Shown here: positions 52,501-64,000 of the stretch, in pieces | Numbering within the stretch: position 1 is the first letter of the stretch | How the letters are laid out: every line of letters begins with the position of its first letter | DNA from: Nomia melanderi | Lineage: Eukaryota > Arthropoda > Insecta > Hymenoptera > Halictidae | DNA length: 64,000 bases | Direction: 5' to 3' | Assembly (NCBI RefSeq): GCF_051020985.1 | Contig: NC_135007.1 | Location: forward strand, 16,395,501 to 16,459,500 | Translations under genes and position numbers: made by a program | Notes under the pieces: generated by a model | Told to the model about the DNA's origin: nothing | Seen by the model: only the letters and a program-made list of their open reading frames with translations | Database searches by the model: none

Positions 52501-55094
52501 AAATGCTCGTGATTACCGCAATAGAAGCAGCACGATTAACGAGAGTTACGTGAAACTCTTCCCACTTTCGTTCGGCCGTGCACGTTAGCCCTGGCACGTT
52601 CGACGCTCGCCCCAACAGCGATCTTCGTAGTTGCAACATCTCATTAATGCATTGACTACCAAATAAACGTAAAACACTCGTCGAAACTCCTGTACAGTTG
52701 AATTAGCTGTGCTAATCAAGCAGCAGCGAAATTTCTTTGAAACCCGATCAGTTTTCAGTTTTCAGAACGATGAAAACCATCCCTGAATTTCAACGAAGTT
52801 ACAAGGTTTGCTATAAATTATTGCAACAAGTATGAAATTAGTCCTATATTCTGAAAGTGATTTTTAACGCGTTTATTTGATCATACTAGAAATATCGTCA
52901 TGCAAAAGGAAATCGCGTCTCGAGAAAGTTTAGGCGACACGAGCGAAAGGTGAAGACTGTGTCGAGTGTCTTTTTGTTGGAACGATAAACCATAATCAAT
53001 CACTTTTGACAACAGAAATTAAACGAACGATGGTTTGTACTCCTCGGCGATCGAAGGACGAAAGTGAAGGAGCGCGTATCTGAAGCAATCCATCAAGTTC
53101 GCGTTTCGCGATTTCAATCGATTTATGCAAATTCAACTTTTCAGCAATATAATTAGAAACAGGGAATCATGATAGCGAACGGATTTTTCTAACAAATATG
53201 CAACGCGTTTCTCTTTGAATTTTTTACACGTGATCTCGTGCGTGCTCCGTGCAAGTTTACGCTTTTGATTTCTCCGTGAATGCACGAAACTTCGCAATCT
53301 GCCGATAACGGACGTGGTAACATAACATACTCCTCGTGATTTTGTGCGTGTGTGGGGAAAGGTCGATCCTTTCCCTGCCGGTGCAATTTACACGTGACAC
53401 TGACCAGATACGAACGAAAAATATGCATATCCAAACACGCGCACGCGATAATGGCTAAATATACTCGTACGCTTTTTGTTTCGTCGAAATATTTAATTAT
53501 CAACGTGGAATTTGCGTTGCAAATTCACCGTCGAAAGACCAGTTTCACTTTTTAATTTTACCCTTCGTACCTCGCGAGCCTGTAATTGCTCGAAACAAGC
53601 TAAATCATTTTCCTGTAAATGATAATTGAAAGAGACATGCTTGGATTATGTCACTCGTGGCGATTCCTCGGATTCGATGATTCAGTTAGAAAGCTGATTA
53701 ACATTGGGAGCGTTTCGCCAAGACAGCAACCTGTTGCTAGTTTTAACTCTGATCTATATTCCTCTAGCAGTCGCCGAATTTCAATTAACTTTCAGAAATG
53801 CTTCGAATCATTGATTAACGAGGAACCGATAAATAACATTGTTTTTAGTTATTCAAGGATTTACTCGGTCCTTCGTTGTTTCTAGGTCAAGAAATCATTT
53901 CAGAAGCCAAAACATTAATTTTCCCTTTCCTGCACTCAACCGCATCGATCGACTCAATTATTCCCCTATAGAAACGATGCAAGTGCATTTATCAAAACAT
54001 TCTAGTTCGCTACATCGATTCTCGTAATTTCCAAAGAAACCACCGTCACCTTTTCGATCCATACAAAAAAAGAAACTAGAACCAAATGGTTCCCTGTTAA
54101 CGTTGAATCGCTCACCGTAAACTGGCCCGATGACCACCATGACCACCACCATCAGCACCAGCACCCTTTTCTGCCGGTTGTTCGCGCCCTTCTTGAACGC
54201 GACTTTGAACGTCTCCTCGATGTGCCTGAACGCGAAGAAGTGCGTGACCGACTTCCACACGGACATCCCCTTCTGATCCTTCTTCTCTTGTTTCAGGTGC
54301 GTCTTGACCGGCTCCTTGATCACCACCATCCCGTAAATAAAGCTCAACATGTAACACACGGTGGATATGCTGAACACACCATAGAAACCGAGTTTCATGT
54401 ACAGTATCCCGGAGAGCGCCATGCCGATCGGTATGCCCAGCGACACGAATACGTTCGCGGCGCCGATTCTAAGTGTCCTGGACTCGACGGTCGTGATGTC
54501 CGCGATGTAACTGAAAACACCCATGAACATGGTGAACCATCCGCCGGTCAGCGCCGGCCAGAGTGCCTCGAACACACCGGTAGCCTCCATCGGCACCTCG
54601 TAGAAGAAGTAAGTGCAGAGCAGCATGCTGACGCTGCTGAGGAACTCGCCGACGATCGGCAGCAGCATGCAGGGCTTCCTGAGGCCCGTGCGGTCGCTCC
54701 ACGCTCCCATGAACAGGATCAGGATGGTGGGCAAACCGCTGGTAAGCGCCATTTTCCAGGTCTGCATCCCGGCGACCAGCTGCTGGACGGCGGTCTCTTC
54801 CGCCTCGTATCCGGTGGTGTTCCTGTTCGCCAGCGCGGTGCAGACTTCGTCGGAGTAAGCTAAGTTCACCCTGCAAGCCTTCTCCAAGCTGAGGTTCTGG
54901 GTGGCCAGGGACGCCAGCATGCACGGGATCACGTAGCAAGCGATCACCGGCTCGACGGTGATGCTGTTGGTGAAGTAGGACCATTTCTGCCTCATCGTCA
55001 TCGACTTCCACACCACTGCCTGCTCGGTGATCGAGTCCTCGCGCTTCTTCTCGGCACCGGTGGCTACCTGGTTGCTCGGGACGGGGTCGGCCAT
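43509..55094 (-). CDS. SLC46-family (proton-coupled folate transporter-like) MFS transporter
   Basis: Twelve-helix major facilitator protein of 549 residues. Vertebrate SLC46 members move folate or peptide-like solutes; the insect substrate is unknown. Exons: 55094-54116, 46781-46680, 45859-45722, 45562-45479, 44065-43909, 43698-43509, all in matching phase. The N-terminal exon holds about six helices and the MFS loop motif GAWSDRTGLRKP between helices 2 and 3. It includes a glycosylatable first extracellular loop (ANRNTTGY). Later exons each supply one or two helices; the last is a charged, Gln/Lys-rich cytoplasmic tail. I chose the ATG at 55094: the frame is open a further 25 codons upstream but has no ATG and is bounded by TGA. 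The first intron is 7.3 kb, the others 60-1420 bases. Family confident, subfamily number not. Confidence 0.88.
46782..54115 (-). other. 7.3-kb first intron of the SLC46-like gene
   Basis: No conserved exon found. It includes a miniature element at about 46876-47108 and a TTAA-type terminus at 51424-51455. There is an opposite-strand open frame of 268 codons at 49463-50269 that starts at GTG, not ATG. CG-rich islands alternate with AT-rich DNA. Long first introns often hold enhancers, but no specific site can be named. Confidence 0.5.
46876..47108. mobile_element. Miniature element with CCCTTTGC(A/G)CTCGGAAG terminus
   Basis: The left end CCCCTTTGCGCTCGGAAGTTTTGCACTAGGAATG closely matches the left end at 17547. 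The right end CTCGAGTGCAAAGGATGA is an imperfect inverted copy. The near-end motif GTTACTGAGAGTCACCTCTC recurs inverted near 36805, in the composite remnant. Non-coding. Confidence 0.45.
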
Positions 55095-58035
55095 GCTTCT
55101 AATCGAACGGTAAGCCTTGTCTTCGAGTCTCGGGGGATGATTCTTATCCTGCGGCCGATCGGTCGTCACTCGGGCATCAGAAGCTTGGGAAGTCCCTTCG
55201 ACGATGCGAGGTTTCGTGAGTGTTTTCGAGGGTTCTGTTCGAGGCTCATCAAAGGTGGACTCATGCGGATCGTTGCCGACAGAGAAGAAGACCTCTGGGA
55301 GTCGGAGACGGTCAGAGATCGGCTGGTTCTAAGGTACGCCGATTCGTTGATCCTCGTTCTTGCGTTTCTTCGGGCTCGTCGCGGAATACGATGCAGGCGA
55401 TGCTGATTGCCGGTCTGCTTTTCTTCCAGGTTCGAAGAGGGGCCGATATCGAATCGGTTTCAGCCGGTCCGCGGGAAAGACCGTCTGACCGTCTACTCCT
55501 GGCTAATGCACCATTGTGCATTACGAGACGCGTGTCTCGCCTCTGTCCCTTCCTCTTCCTCGCTGACCACCTCCAGCTCTCCTGCCTCCGCCATCTCTCC
55601 CCCTGCTGACCCGTCCCCTCTAATCTTCGTGCCGGGACCCTCTCTCCACGTGCTAGGTACCCGACGAGGGTACATCCACCTAGACCGCTCGGGCTCGCTC
55701 GTAGGAACCTCGCCCGCCGCCGAATCGCGGCTCTCGACATGGCACCGCGTCACGATGCCCAACCACGCGCGGCCAACTTCCGATTCCGCTGTTCGCCGGG
55801 GCTTTTCGGGTCAAGGTTAACGCACGAGCGACGCGTCGGAGGATGCGGGGATCGCTCCGGCGAGATCTACCTTTGGGGTCCTATGGTAAATCCTGTGGTA
55901 CCTCCCAGGGCTCCAAGGAAGCAACCTTGTTAGACGATAGACTGCAGGTGAAGCTATAACGGTGGGATATCCGGGCTCTCGTGTAGCTGAGAAAAATGGT
56001 ACACTTAAACTACTCCTCGCAAAAATCGTAATCATCGTGGTTATCTAATCCTCGCCTAAGGGAACGCGTTTTTTCGATCGTTAACATCGCAGAGATTACT
56101 TGTTCATCTCGGCAACGGTTTCTTCCATTCTTCCGCATCACCGATTCACCGATTCGACCATAAACATTGATTTCCTTCCGTTTTGGGGAAGGGGAACAGA
56201 GGCGAAGGTCGATCGCGTTCGCCGTTACCTTGAAGACGCAGATACGTAACGATTTATATGTAACGTCTGGTTCCCGATAGTGTCAGGTCGGGCAAATTGT
56301 TCCGCAAACTGGTGACCTCATCGAACCGCGCGTCGAACAAACTTGAGCGGGCCTTGAACTGCAACGAGTCCGTCGCGTTACGTGACAGCGTTTAGAAAAA
56401 CGTGGCCGGAGGATCGCCAGTCGCGTCGAGATGCACGCGAACGCGTCGGTTCCCATCGATCGTAGATACTAGAAGCAACGTTCGATCGAGGATCATCGAA
56501 TTCGTTGGGAATCGGGTCTCCGGCTGTCGAGTAACGCGACGGATCGCTGAGAGATCCTCTTAGCGTCGCGAAGCCCGTGTAAACATCGTGCACCGTCGAA
56601 GCGGTCGGGCTGGTAGGCCAGAGGCTGGCGGAGGTGCCGCGTTAAATGTGGCAATTTGTTGATAAAATAATCACAACGGCCATCGTCTTGTCTTCTACGG
56701 CCGGGGAGCCTATTTCAGGCAGGGCCGTGTGGCACCGTCGACGTCTAAACGCGCGCGGGCTGCCCACAACGACAAATCAAAGATTGTGTCTCAAGTATAT
56801 GCCGGCAACGTCGGCCGACAATTTGCTCGCGGGACCATTCTGGTCCGGTAATGACGTTTGCTTAGCCGGGCAATTGCGACGAATTGGCAATTACCCACCG
56901 CGGCTGTACGTTAGTCCCGCGATCCGTGGCCACCACGATTTTTCTAGATCCCCTATGGAAGACCTAGCCGGCCGAAAGAAATTCGTTCGCTGGTACCGTT
57001 TCCCGTCGTTCGCCGTGCAGCGATTCGCTCGCCGATCCCGACTGTCCACGACGCATTTCGGAGATCGGAAAGAATATCTTCGACGAGGAGATTAAACCGA
57101 GCACCGATCTGGGAACGGAAACGCGTCGATCGACAAGTTTTTTAGGAGACGTCTTGACGATCGCTGCCAGCGAATTCGTGGCCGTCGGTTACGGCCCTGG
57201 CTCTCGAGTTGATCGTATGACGTCGTCAAGTGAGTAATGCTCGCAATTCGAGTGTCGCTATAAAATATTCGACCCGGAGCCCGCGGCGGACCCGGTGTTT
57301 TGATGTTTCCCCGGTGTATCCGGTCGCTCCGACTCGGAACACACCGGTTTCAGAATGGCACGCCAGTGATCCTCGATCCGGTCGGCTCTTTCTTCCCGCG
57401 ATGCCCCGCTGGAACCGTTGTAATCGCGCGAACCACGCATTGTATAACGCACTGAACGAACTGCAAGTGATCCTCTATGATTTCCTTGTTACCGTTGTTG
57501 TTATATTATAATAACACCGTCTTCGCGGCGGAACGGAGGAACGAATATGGAAGAAAGCACGGAATAGAATGATAGAAATGGAGGACAGTAAGGTGACTGA
57601 GAAGTAGAAGTTGAAAAAGAAAGGAAAATGAATTGAATGCAGCAGTCGTGGAAGGAAAACGAAAGTAAAGTATATGCTGCGTGAGAAATGAGGTGCGGGA
57701 AAAATTAGGCGTCGCTGTGAACTTGACTCGATTATAATTCACTTCGTAATTATAAAATAATGAAATGATGCTAAAAAGAGATCGGCGATTAGTGGTACTA
57801 CGCGAAAGTAGACGAGTACAAAGGAAACTACAAACACGTATGCTATCTGCAATGTTCAGGGGAATCGAATGAATTCAAGAGTAGGTTTTTTCATAGAAAC
57901 TTGTAATTTCCAGAAGGAAAAACTATACGAATTATTAAGACGAGTCTCAAGGGTACAAATTTAGTGAAAACATATAGATCGCGTGTTTGCCTCCGCGTGA
58001 CAACAGGAAACGTGTCGAGTTTAGTTTTCTATGAG
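55095..58035. other. Gap upstream of the SLC46-like gene
   Basis: CG-rich from 55.1 to 57.5 kb with many overlapping open frames up to 149 codons on both strands, none recognisable. The SLC46-like promoter and any 5' non-coding exon must lie here or beyond. The left 2 kb looks like a promoter-proximal CpG-rich domain; the last 500 bases turn AT-rich towards the DM9 gene 3' end. Confidence 0.4.
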
Positions 58036-61005
58036 CTAGTTGAGCACAAGGACTTCGTAGTCTTTGAAGGACAGTTCTTCTCCGTCGAAGGGGATGTAGA
58101 GGCATCCGTGACTCTGTTGGACCTGCAAGTACATAACTCGATGAGCAATCATTTCCACCGTAACACGCTTAACGTATAATTTTCAAGAAAATTAGAAATT
58201 TCGTTGGTTAATTATCACTTGACCCCTTGCGTGCTGTTCGAATAGCTGTTACACGTAAATCTTCGAGTTTCTATCGTTACACGGAAGTCGAAATTCAATT
58301 GAGAAGCCCATACCGCATGACTTTTGACCAAGACTACGTGAATCATCGGTGATTCCAAAGGATAGAGTTCAATTTCAAGCGAAATCCAGAGGAACAGCGC
58401 GCAGGGGTTAAAAGTGTACACCAACGAAACTTGGGAGTAGTTGTATGCGACACGAAGAACGAAGAAACCCGACCTTGCCAACTGTTTGGGATCCATTATG
58501 GAGAACACGGCCGACATACAGAGGTTCTCCATCGGTAGTCTGCCCTGCGACCACCGCGCCGCTCGGAACGGTGCCGTTGCTGCAGAACTCCCACGCGAAT
58601 TCCCCAAGGCACAACACCTGAAGCAGAAATATTCATTTTCATTCGTTAAAAACCGAACGAGCGAATCCACGCGTTTATAGTTCACAGTTAAACGGAGCAG
58701 CGCGCCGAACGCGTGGCCGATGGTCGGCCATATTGCGTCGGCCATTACGCTCGGGATCTCCGAAGCCCTATGACGACCGCTACTCTCCGCAACGCGTGCG
58801 CGTAAGATTTTCATTTTATTCTCTCGAAGTTTATTCAATGTAGCTACTAATTTCGATGCTGATAATCTAGCAGGATTCCACGAACGGCTAACAACGATTA
58901 AAAAATACGATGGCGCGATAGATAAGGCGGGTGGATGATACAGCAGCGTTAACAGTCAATTACCGTCACAATAGCGTTCGGGAATGAATTTGCGAGTCAC
59001 TGCAGGAACTGTTACAATGCAGCTATCAGAAATCCCAAGAATCCAATTAGCTACACAATTTATGCTTCTGGAAGCCGGCAACTGATCAAGATTAAACGTG
59101 GCTCGCGCGCCACGCGGTAGATCAGGATAAACACACCGATGCGTGCTTGAAGAATTATTCTAGCGTTAATAATATAATATAAACGAACACCGGATCGTTA
59201 TGCTAATGCGCAGCTTTATCGACGGTTGCCGCCTGAAATATCCGTTACATTTCCTCGTCTCCGTGATCGTAATCGTCACCGTAATCGACAGAAATAGTGG
59301 CTTTATGAAATATCGTTAGCCGATCAGCCACTTCATAGATGTCGGAATCAGATAGAAACTAAGCGAGAAATCGAACATTGTTCTCTTCCTATTCAAAAAA
59401 TCCTTATGTCGCGAATCAAATTCCGATTCCCCTAGCTAAGGGTCGCGAACCTTCAACAGGCCACAAACAATATTTCCTCTATAGTTTCAAATGCGCCGAC
59501 TTCTCGCTTAATCGCCGCTCGACGGGCATAGAGGACGACACAGAAAACACGGTCGAGTGTTTGCTCAGTCTTTAGATTACGCGTATCTACCAGAATTTCT
59601 GATCGCCGACCGGATAACCCGATCGATGAATCAGTAGAACGATCTACATCCTAGGCACGATGCCAGATAACGTTCCGAGAAGCCGACTGACAAACCATTA
59701 AGCCAGAAATTGAAATCGGCGGCACTCGGCGATCGCGCGGGCCGATCCAGACGATTCTGGATCGCATCGTTTCTTCCTTGACCGTTCGAATGGCAAGCGC
59801 GATCGCGCTTCTCCGTTACACTGTTCAAAAGTGCCAGCCTATCGGCTCGTAGAATCGCCTCGAGTTTATCTATTCCTTGTCCTAATTATTCACTTTTATT
59901 TCTGTTATCACGCTTGGAAATGGAAAACCGTGACGACCGCGCTACTTACAATTTTCCTATGTAAAACAGAAAAGCGTCATTCGGTTTCTGAACCGAAACG
60001 AAGCGCGATCGCGCCGCTTTTCGACCGGGTTCTCGCAACGATCCGTGACATTCGAACGGTTAACGGATCGGCGTCTTATTCTTCGTTTCCAAGACGAGCT
60101 GCCGATGCAGCCGTTATTAAGGCCGTTCTTCCTATTTCGCGATGGAAACCGGCGGTCGCCTTGACACGAAATCCCCCGTCCGTGCTGGTGTGTACGCGCC
60201 GTCCGCCGGCTATTTAGTTACACTAGGAAATTAAGTTCATTATAGAAAGGATTTATTATTTGCGAAAAATCAACGGCCCGGCAGCGGTCAGCTTCTCCGC
60301 AGGTCCGCCTTGAACTTAATCGGTTTCCCTTCCACGCCGGCTTCGGGAACGAGAAGAGATAGCGTGGATATCGGAGATTAAATTGCAACCGGAAGGACCT
60401 TAGTACCAGGCCCGTGCAACGCAATCATCGCGATGACAATCTCTCTCTCGGTGGCATTCGAAATAATCGCGCGCGATTATTTTGCATCGCGATTCCTTTG
60501 TATCCCATCTGGTTTTTCTTCGCTGTTATTCGAGCCGCGGAAAACACCGCGACTTTTCGCGTATCGATACGTTAGCGAATTCATTATCTGCGCGTAGATC
60601 GTTCTCGGGCAAGAGGAAAAACCGCCTAACCGGGCTCGTTTAAGTTTTTTTTACTCTATCGCATTTGTTGTGCTTACGATCGCGTGAAATACGCGGTTCG
60701 TCGATCACGATCTATGGAGATTTACGCAGGGACATTGCTTGTAGCTTCGCTCCGATGAGTTTAGGGGATTTCAATGGCTGGTGGCTCACCTCGTAGTCGT
60801 ATTTCGCGTGTTCCTCTCCGTTGTGGCACACGTAACCGACATTCTTCTCGGGGATCACTTTCGCCGGAAGCATGTCGCCTTCGTGGAACGCCCTGCCGAC
60901 GTAGATCGTGCATCCGTCGCTGTCCCGGCCTCCGACCACCGCGTTCGATGGCAAACTTTGCGCCGCGCTTCTGGGTACCCACTTGTAGCCTTTCAAAAAG
61001 TTCAT
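58036..61005 (-). CDS. DM9-repeat (DUF3421) protein, 148 residues
   Basis: Two DM9 modules, a fold found in insect proteins such as the mosquito Plasmodium-responsive PRS1 and in mollusc mannose-binding lectins; biochemical role in insects is mostly unknown. Exons: 61005-60790, 58617-58474 and 58122-58036, all phase 0. Module 1 runs from YKWVPRSAAQSLPSNAVVGG through GRAFHEGDMLPAKV to DYE. Module 2 runs from FAWEFCSNGTVPSGAVVAG through YVGRVLHNGSQTVGK and finishes with GCLYIPFDGEE and YEVLVLN. Length equals the usual two-module protein, with no signal peptide, so likely cytosolic or vesicle-associated. Oddities: the donor at 58473 is GTCGGG, an unusual sequence, and intron 1 is 2.2 kb. Reading straight through that donor gives a short unrelated tail, so an alternative isoform cannot be excluded. 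A 5' non-coding exon probably ends at 61472. Confidence 0.88.
58618..60789 (-). other. 2.2-kb first intron of the DM9 gene
   Basis: No repeat or exon identified. A + strand frame of 128 codons at 59831-60217 and other short frames are unrecognised and probably chance. Confidence 0.5.
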
Positions 61006-61560
61006 CGTTTAATTAAAGGGATGTAAATATTTTTCATTCTAATGTTATAGGAGCTACAAGGATATATGCACGAGTTATCGGATGATAGGGATCGTTATTC
61101 ATTGCTATATTTGGAATATTCGTTAGTTATCTGATATATCGTGGAAAGTATCTGATACAAGATACTGTTTATCAGTCGATTCAACGAGTTATTGGGAATT
61201 TTAAATTTAGATTATGTACCGTTCGTTCGATTTTGTTAATTTTTGGGGAATAATTTAACGTCGGTAATTAGTGAATCAGAAGCGGTGCTAATAATGATAA
61301 TCAGAGTTAAATGAAGACTTTCTAATAGATAAGTATATGAAACATCGGGCGTAGAGTTGTTATTCGAACTATTAATTGCAACTTATCAATATCTAGAGAT
61401 TGTTTTAAACATTAATATCAAAATTTGAATAAATTTCTTTTGTTAGAGAAATTACGGATTATAACGCTTACCTGACATTTTGTGACCTGTTCTGTCTGAT
61501 TTGCAAACAGGAATGATGCTTATCTTGTCCCAACTCCAGGTTAAAAGCTGTTCTAATCTT
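61006..61560 (-). promoter_or_regulatory. 5' non-coding exon and promoter region of the DM9 gene
   Basis: On the minus strand a segment ending AAAATGTCAG at 61472 is followed by a consensus GTAAGC donor; an acceptor (AACATTAG) near 61039 would join it to the 5' UTR before ATG 61005. Joined, it creates a three-codon upstream frame (ATG TCA GAA TGA). An AGATAAG GATA-factor motif (minus strand) lies at about 61519-61526, just upstream of the exon. Motif meaning is inferred. Confidence 0.35.
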
Positions 61561-61882
61561 ATCGTGTATTCTGTGTAATGTTTACCTTCTTACTTAAAAC
61601 ACACGGCAGTGTGATCTTCCAGAAAGTTGGCATTTGTTAGTGATATCATTTTAAAGTATTTTTTATTGTAGGAAATTTGAATCAGCTAAAAGCCCGTGAG
61701 TCAGTCTTAAATATTATTAAATCTATCAAATTGTGTTGTATAATGGATTGAACGAGTTTTAAATTCACAATTATTATATATTTATATAATATACACAATG
61801 AAAAATTTGCCTATAGAGAGTATCTGTCCTTATTTTTCTTATTTACAGGTATGAGCCTAATGACTTAAATAGAGGTACAAAG

Positions 61883-61888
61883 TTTATT
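61883..61888 (-). terminator. Poly(A) signal of listerin
   Basis: AATAAA on the minus strand (TTTATT on +) about 21 bases after the stop codon at 61909, followed by further A-rich DNA. Implies a very short 3' UTR. Confidence 0.5.
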
Positions 61889-61908
61889 CATAAATAAATA
61901 CAAGTTAC

Positions 61909-64000
61909 TTAAAATACATTCCTGCATATTGGACACGTCGCCTTCTGACTTGTACTGAACCACTTATACTGCAAAAAAAACATTGAAATTTTACGAATAA
62001 TTCTAATATAAGATTACTGACATTAAAAAATAGACACATACCAAACAAGCCGTATGAAACTTCTTTCGACATGTATGACAAGATAATTTTGGTATTTGGT
62101 AAGAACTTGAATGGAATATACTGAAACATATGTAACACTCTTCGACCCCTGCGAATTTCTTGTCCAAGTTTTTCTTCCATAACGCGAGACCATCCCAAAC
62201 AGATCCGTTCTATGAAAAAACATATAGATATTGCTAAATCTTTGTTCAAGGTAGATTAGAAATGTTGACAAACAGATGAAACTTCACCTGATGTGTAAGG
62301 AATATAGCCAACTGCATATGACAGTTCCTCCAGTTTGCAGTTCCCCCAGCATGTTGGCCAGGTTCTACTGTAACTGGTCCCAGGGGATGATTTGGTGGCA
62401 ATGTGATATTAAGCTCTAATTTGGTGTCACTCATTTGATACAGTGCTATCACTTCGCGGAACGTTGGATGGACTTTCACTTGCATATTTTCCATATTTTG
62501 TAATTTGTTGTTGAGAAGCTCTTGACAAAGCATAGGGGTAACATAATGAGTTGTGATCTTGTCTACAGCTGCACTGACTCTGCTGTCGGATGCGCTCCAC
62601 CATTGTCTCACCAATACCGGTAAATGCCTTAAACTGTTCCTATACAACCAGCAGACTATGTGATCTAGTCTCCATTCTGTCCAGCTTTCTACAAAACATT
62701 GTAATGATCAGTATTTATTACTGGGAGAACAGTGATTTATATATTATACCTCCGAATTCAAGAGACGGCTCCGTCGAAAAGATCTCCGTTAATTTTGCAC
62801 TTTTGTTCTTATTGTCCTGAAGAACTTCTACTGGCATTAGCCTGAAGATATTGTTTAACAAACTGGGGAAGAAATTATCTCTGAAAACAAAACACACGTG
62901 AATTCATAAAATATTTTAGAATGGATAAAATGAAGTTTACATATAATATCAAGGAAGTTTAAAAAGATATTTACTTAAGCACTTCCGCGTATTGATAAAG
63001 TAAATCCCCATGAGCATTTGCACACATATCCAATATGATGGCCCACAACAGTAAATACCCTACAGTGTACGTGTAAGAGTCTGTGTATGGTTGTATAGTA
63101 CAACTGACTGTATCACATAATCTGGAAATATGTTATAAATAGATCTCAAGATTTAGAACACCTGGACATCTTAAGTGTACTCAAAAACATAAGGGGGGTG
63201 TATACTCACTTGAAATCCATTAAAATCGTGTTCACAATGTTCTGTGTATTCTGAAGTATGTCTTCCATCTTTTTAATATTCAAATTATTCACGTCGAAGT
63301 TTTCAATCTCAACAGTAACTCTGTCTCGTATCACAAGGTCAGGTACAGTTTGTTTTAATAAATGATATGCGCCCAATTGTATACTGGTTAGAGGGGACTG
63401 AAGTAGCTTCAATGATAATTGAACAGTATCATTTAGGTTAATAACAACCGTGGGTGATATATTTAATTGATTTCTGAATAGTACATCCCCATTTAACACT
63501 TTTACTGCTTTACCTATGTGATCTAACACCACAATAGGTTTCACGCTTGATGTTCTTTCATTATACCAATCTGTAAACATACAATCTCGCAATTATAAGT
63601 TCCTAAAATTTCTTATTTTCATCTGTTAGAAGTACCTGCATAAAACATCCAAATTCGAGCGATCCCGTTCTGAATATCGCCAGCAAATATATTGTTCCAC
63701 TCATCCAATAATGTTGGGGGTAAATTTGCTTTTTGTTCTTCCGTATTAACTATATTTTGGATAGCATAATAAAGCTGACAAGTCGAAACTGTCAGCGCTG
63801 ATACCTGGAAGTGTAAAAAACAGGCTGTAAATATTAAGAAACCTTTTGATAGTAGGAATTATAATATTGGAACCTTAATATCTTCAATATGTTGTTTCGA
63901 TTTGATAACAGATAATTGCCACATGACTAATGATATTAAGATAAAATTCCAGTGTTCATTGGTTAATTCGGACGACATATTCGTTACAAGTTCCGATAAC
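61909..64000 (-). CDS. Ltn1: E3 ubiquitin-protein ligase listerin, C-terminal part
   Basis: Listerin ubiquitinates nascent chains stuck on 60S subunits in the ribosome quality-control complex. Exons: 64000-63874 (continues outside), 63804-63636, 63570-63210, 63121-62975, 62880-62750, 62688-62288, 62209-62042 and 61968-61909, all in phase; about 520 C-terminal residues of a protein usually near 1700. The end carries the diagnostic RING: ECYICFSIFH, then SCHTCRKKFHTACLYKWF, then TCPICRNVF and stop, almost the pattern of human LTN1. Upstream is the RWD-like region that docks on the 60S exit tunnel (LELNITLPPNHPLG..). No missing zinc ligand. Its 3' end lies about 900 bases from the DM9 start on the same strand. 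The N-terminus lies beyond the right edge. Confidence 0.95.

Noticed and set aside
54222..54863. 213-codon frame on the + strand
   Set aside because: Exact antisense shadow of the SLC46-like first exon; composition (His, Glu, Arg rich) mirrors the coding strand.
55312..55820. Overlapping frames of 137-142 codons on both strands
   Set aside because: Both strands open at once in CG-rich DNA upstream of a gene, low-complexity Arg/Ser composition.

Overview
The window is animal nuclear DNA, and the gene set and architecture point to an insect. It holds intron-rich genes with GT-AG introns of about 60-200 bp, occasional multi-kilobase introns, AT-rich untranslated regions, CpG-rich gene-poor stretches and many short degenerate inverted-repeat elements. 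A hymenopteran, perhaps a bee, fits best, but that is inference: no species-diagnostic sequence was identified.

All coding exons were rebuilt by hand from reading frame, splice sites and intron phase. From left to right: (1) the 3' eight exons of an activin type II receptor (punt) on the + strand, 147-2459; (2) a RUN + SH3 adaptor of the RUSC/iporin family on the - strand, 7692-13844, convergent with punt across a 5.2-kb gap that probably holds both 3' UTRs; (3) a gene-poor stretch of about 17 kb (14.0-31.0 kb) with mini transposon-like elements, tandem repeats and a possible divergent first exon at 14473; (4) a predicted two-exon 44-residue gene on the + strand at 31022-31756; (5) a membrane-anchored, apparently catalytically dead angiotensin-converting-enzyme homologue on the - strand, 32755-35896; (6) a second gene-poor region, 36-43.4 kb, with two tandem-repeat blocks and more inverted-repeat elements; (7) an SLC46-type transporter on the - strand, 43509-55094, with a 7.3-kb first intron; (8) a small two-repeat DM9 (DUF3421) protein on the - strand, 58036-61005; (9) the C-terminal half of E3 ligase listerin (Ltn1) on the - strand, running off the right edge.

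The genes are functionally unrelated and there is no operon or gene cluster: TGF-beta/activin signalling, vesicle traffic, a pseudo-peptidase, solute transport, a lectin-like DM9 protein and ribosome quality control. I found no CRISPR array, rRNA, convincing tRNA or viral gene. The most interesting points are the inactive membrane-tethered ACE homologue, the tiny two-exon gene, a perfect inverted E2F-like site with no obvious gene, and the TTAA-flanked miniature elements.
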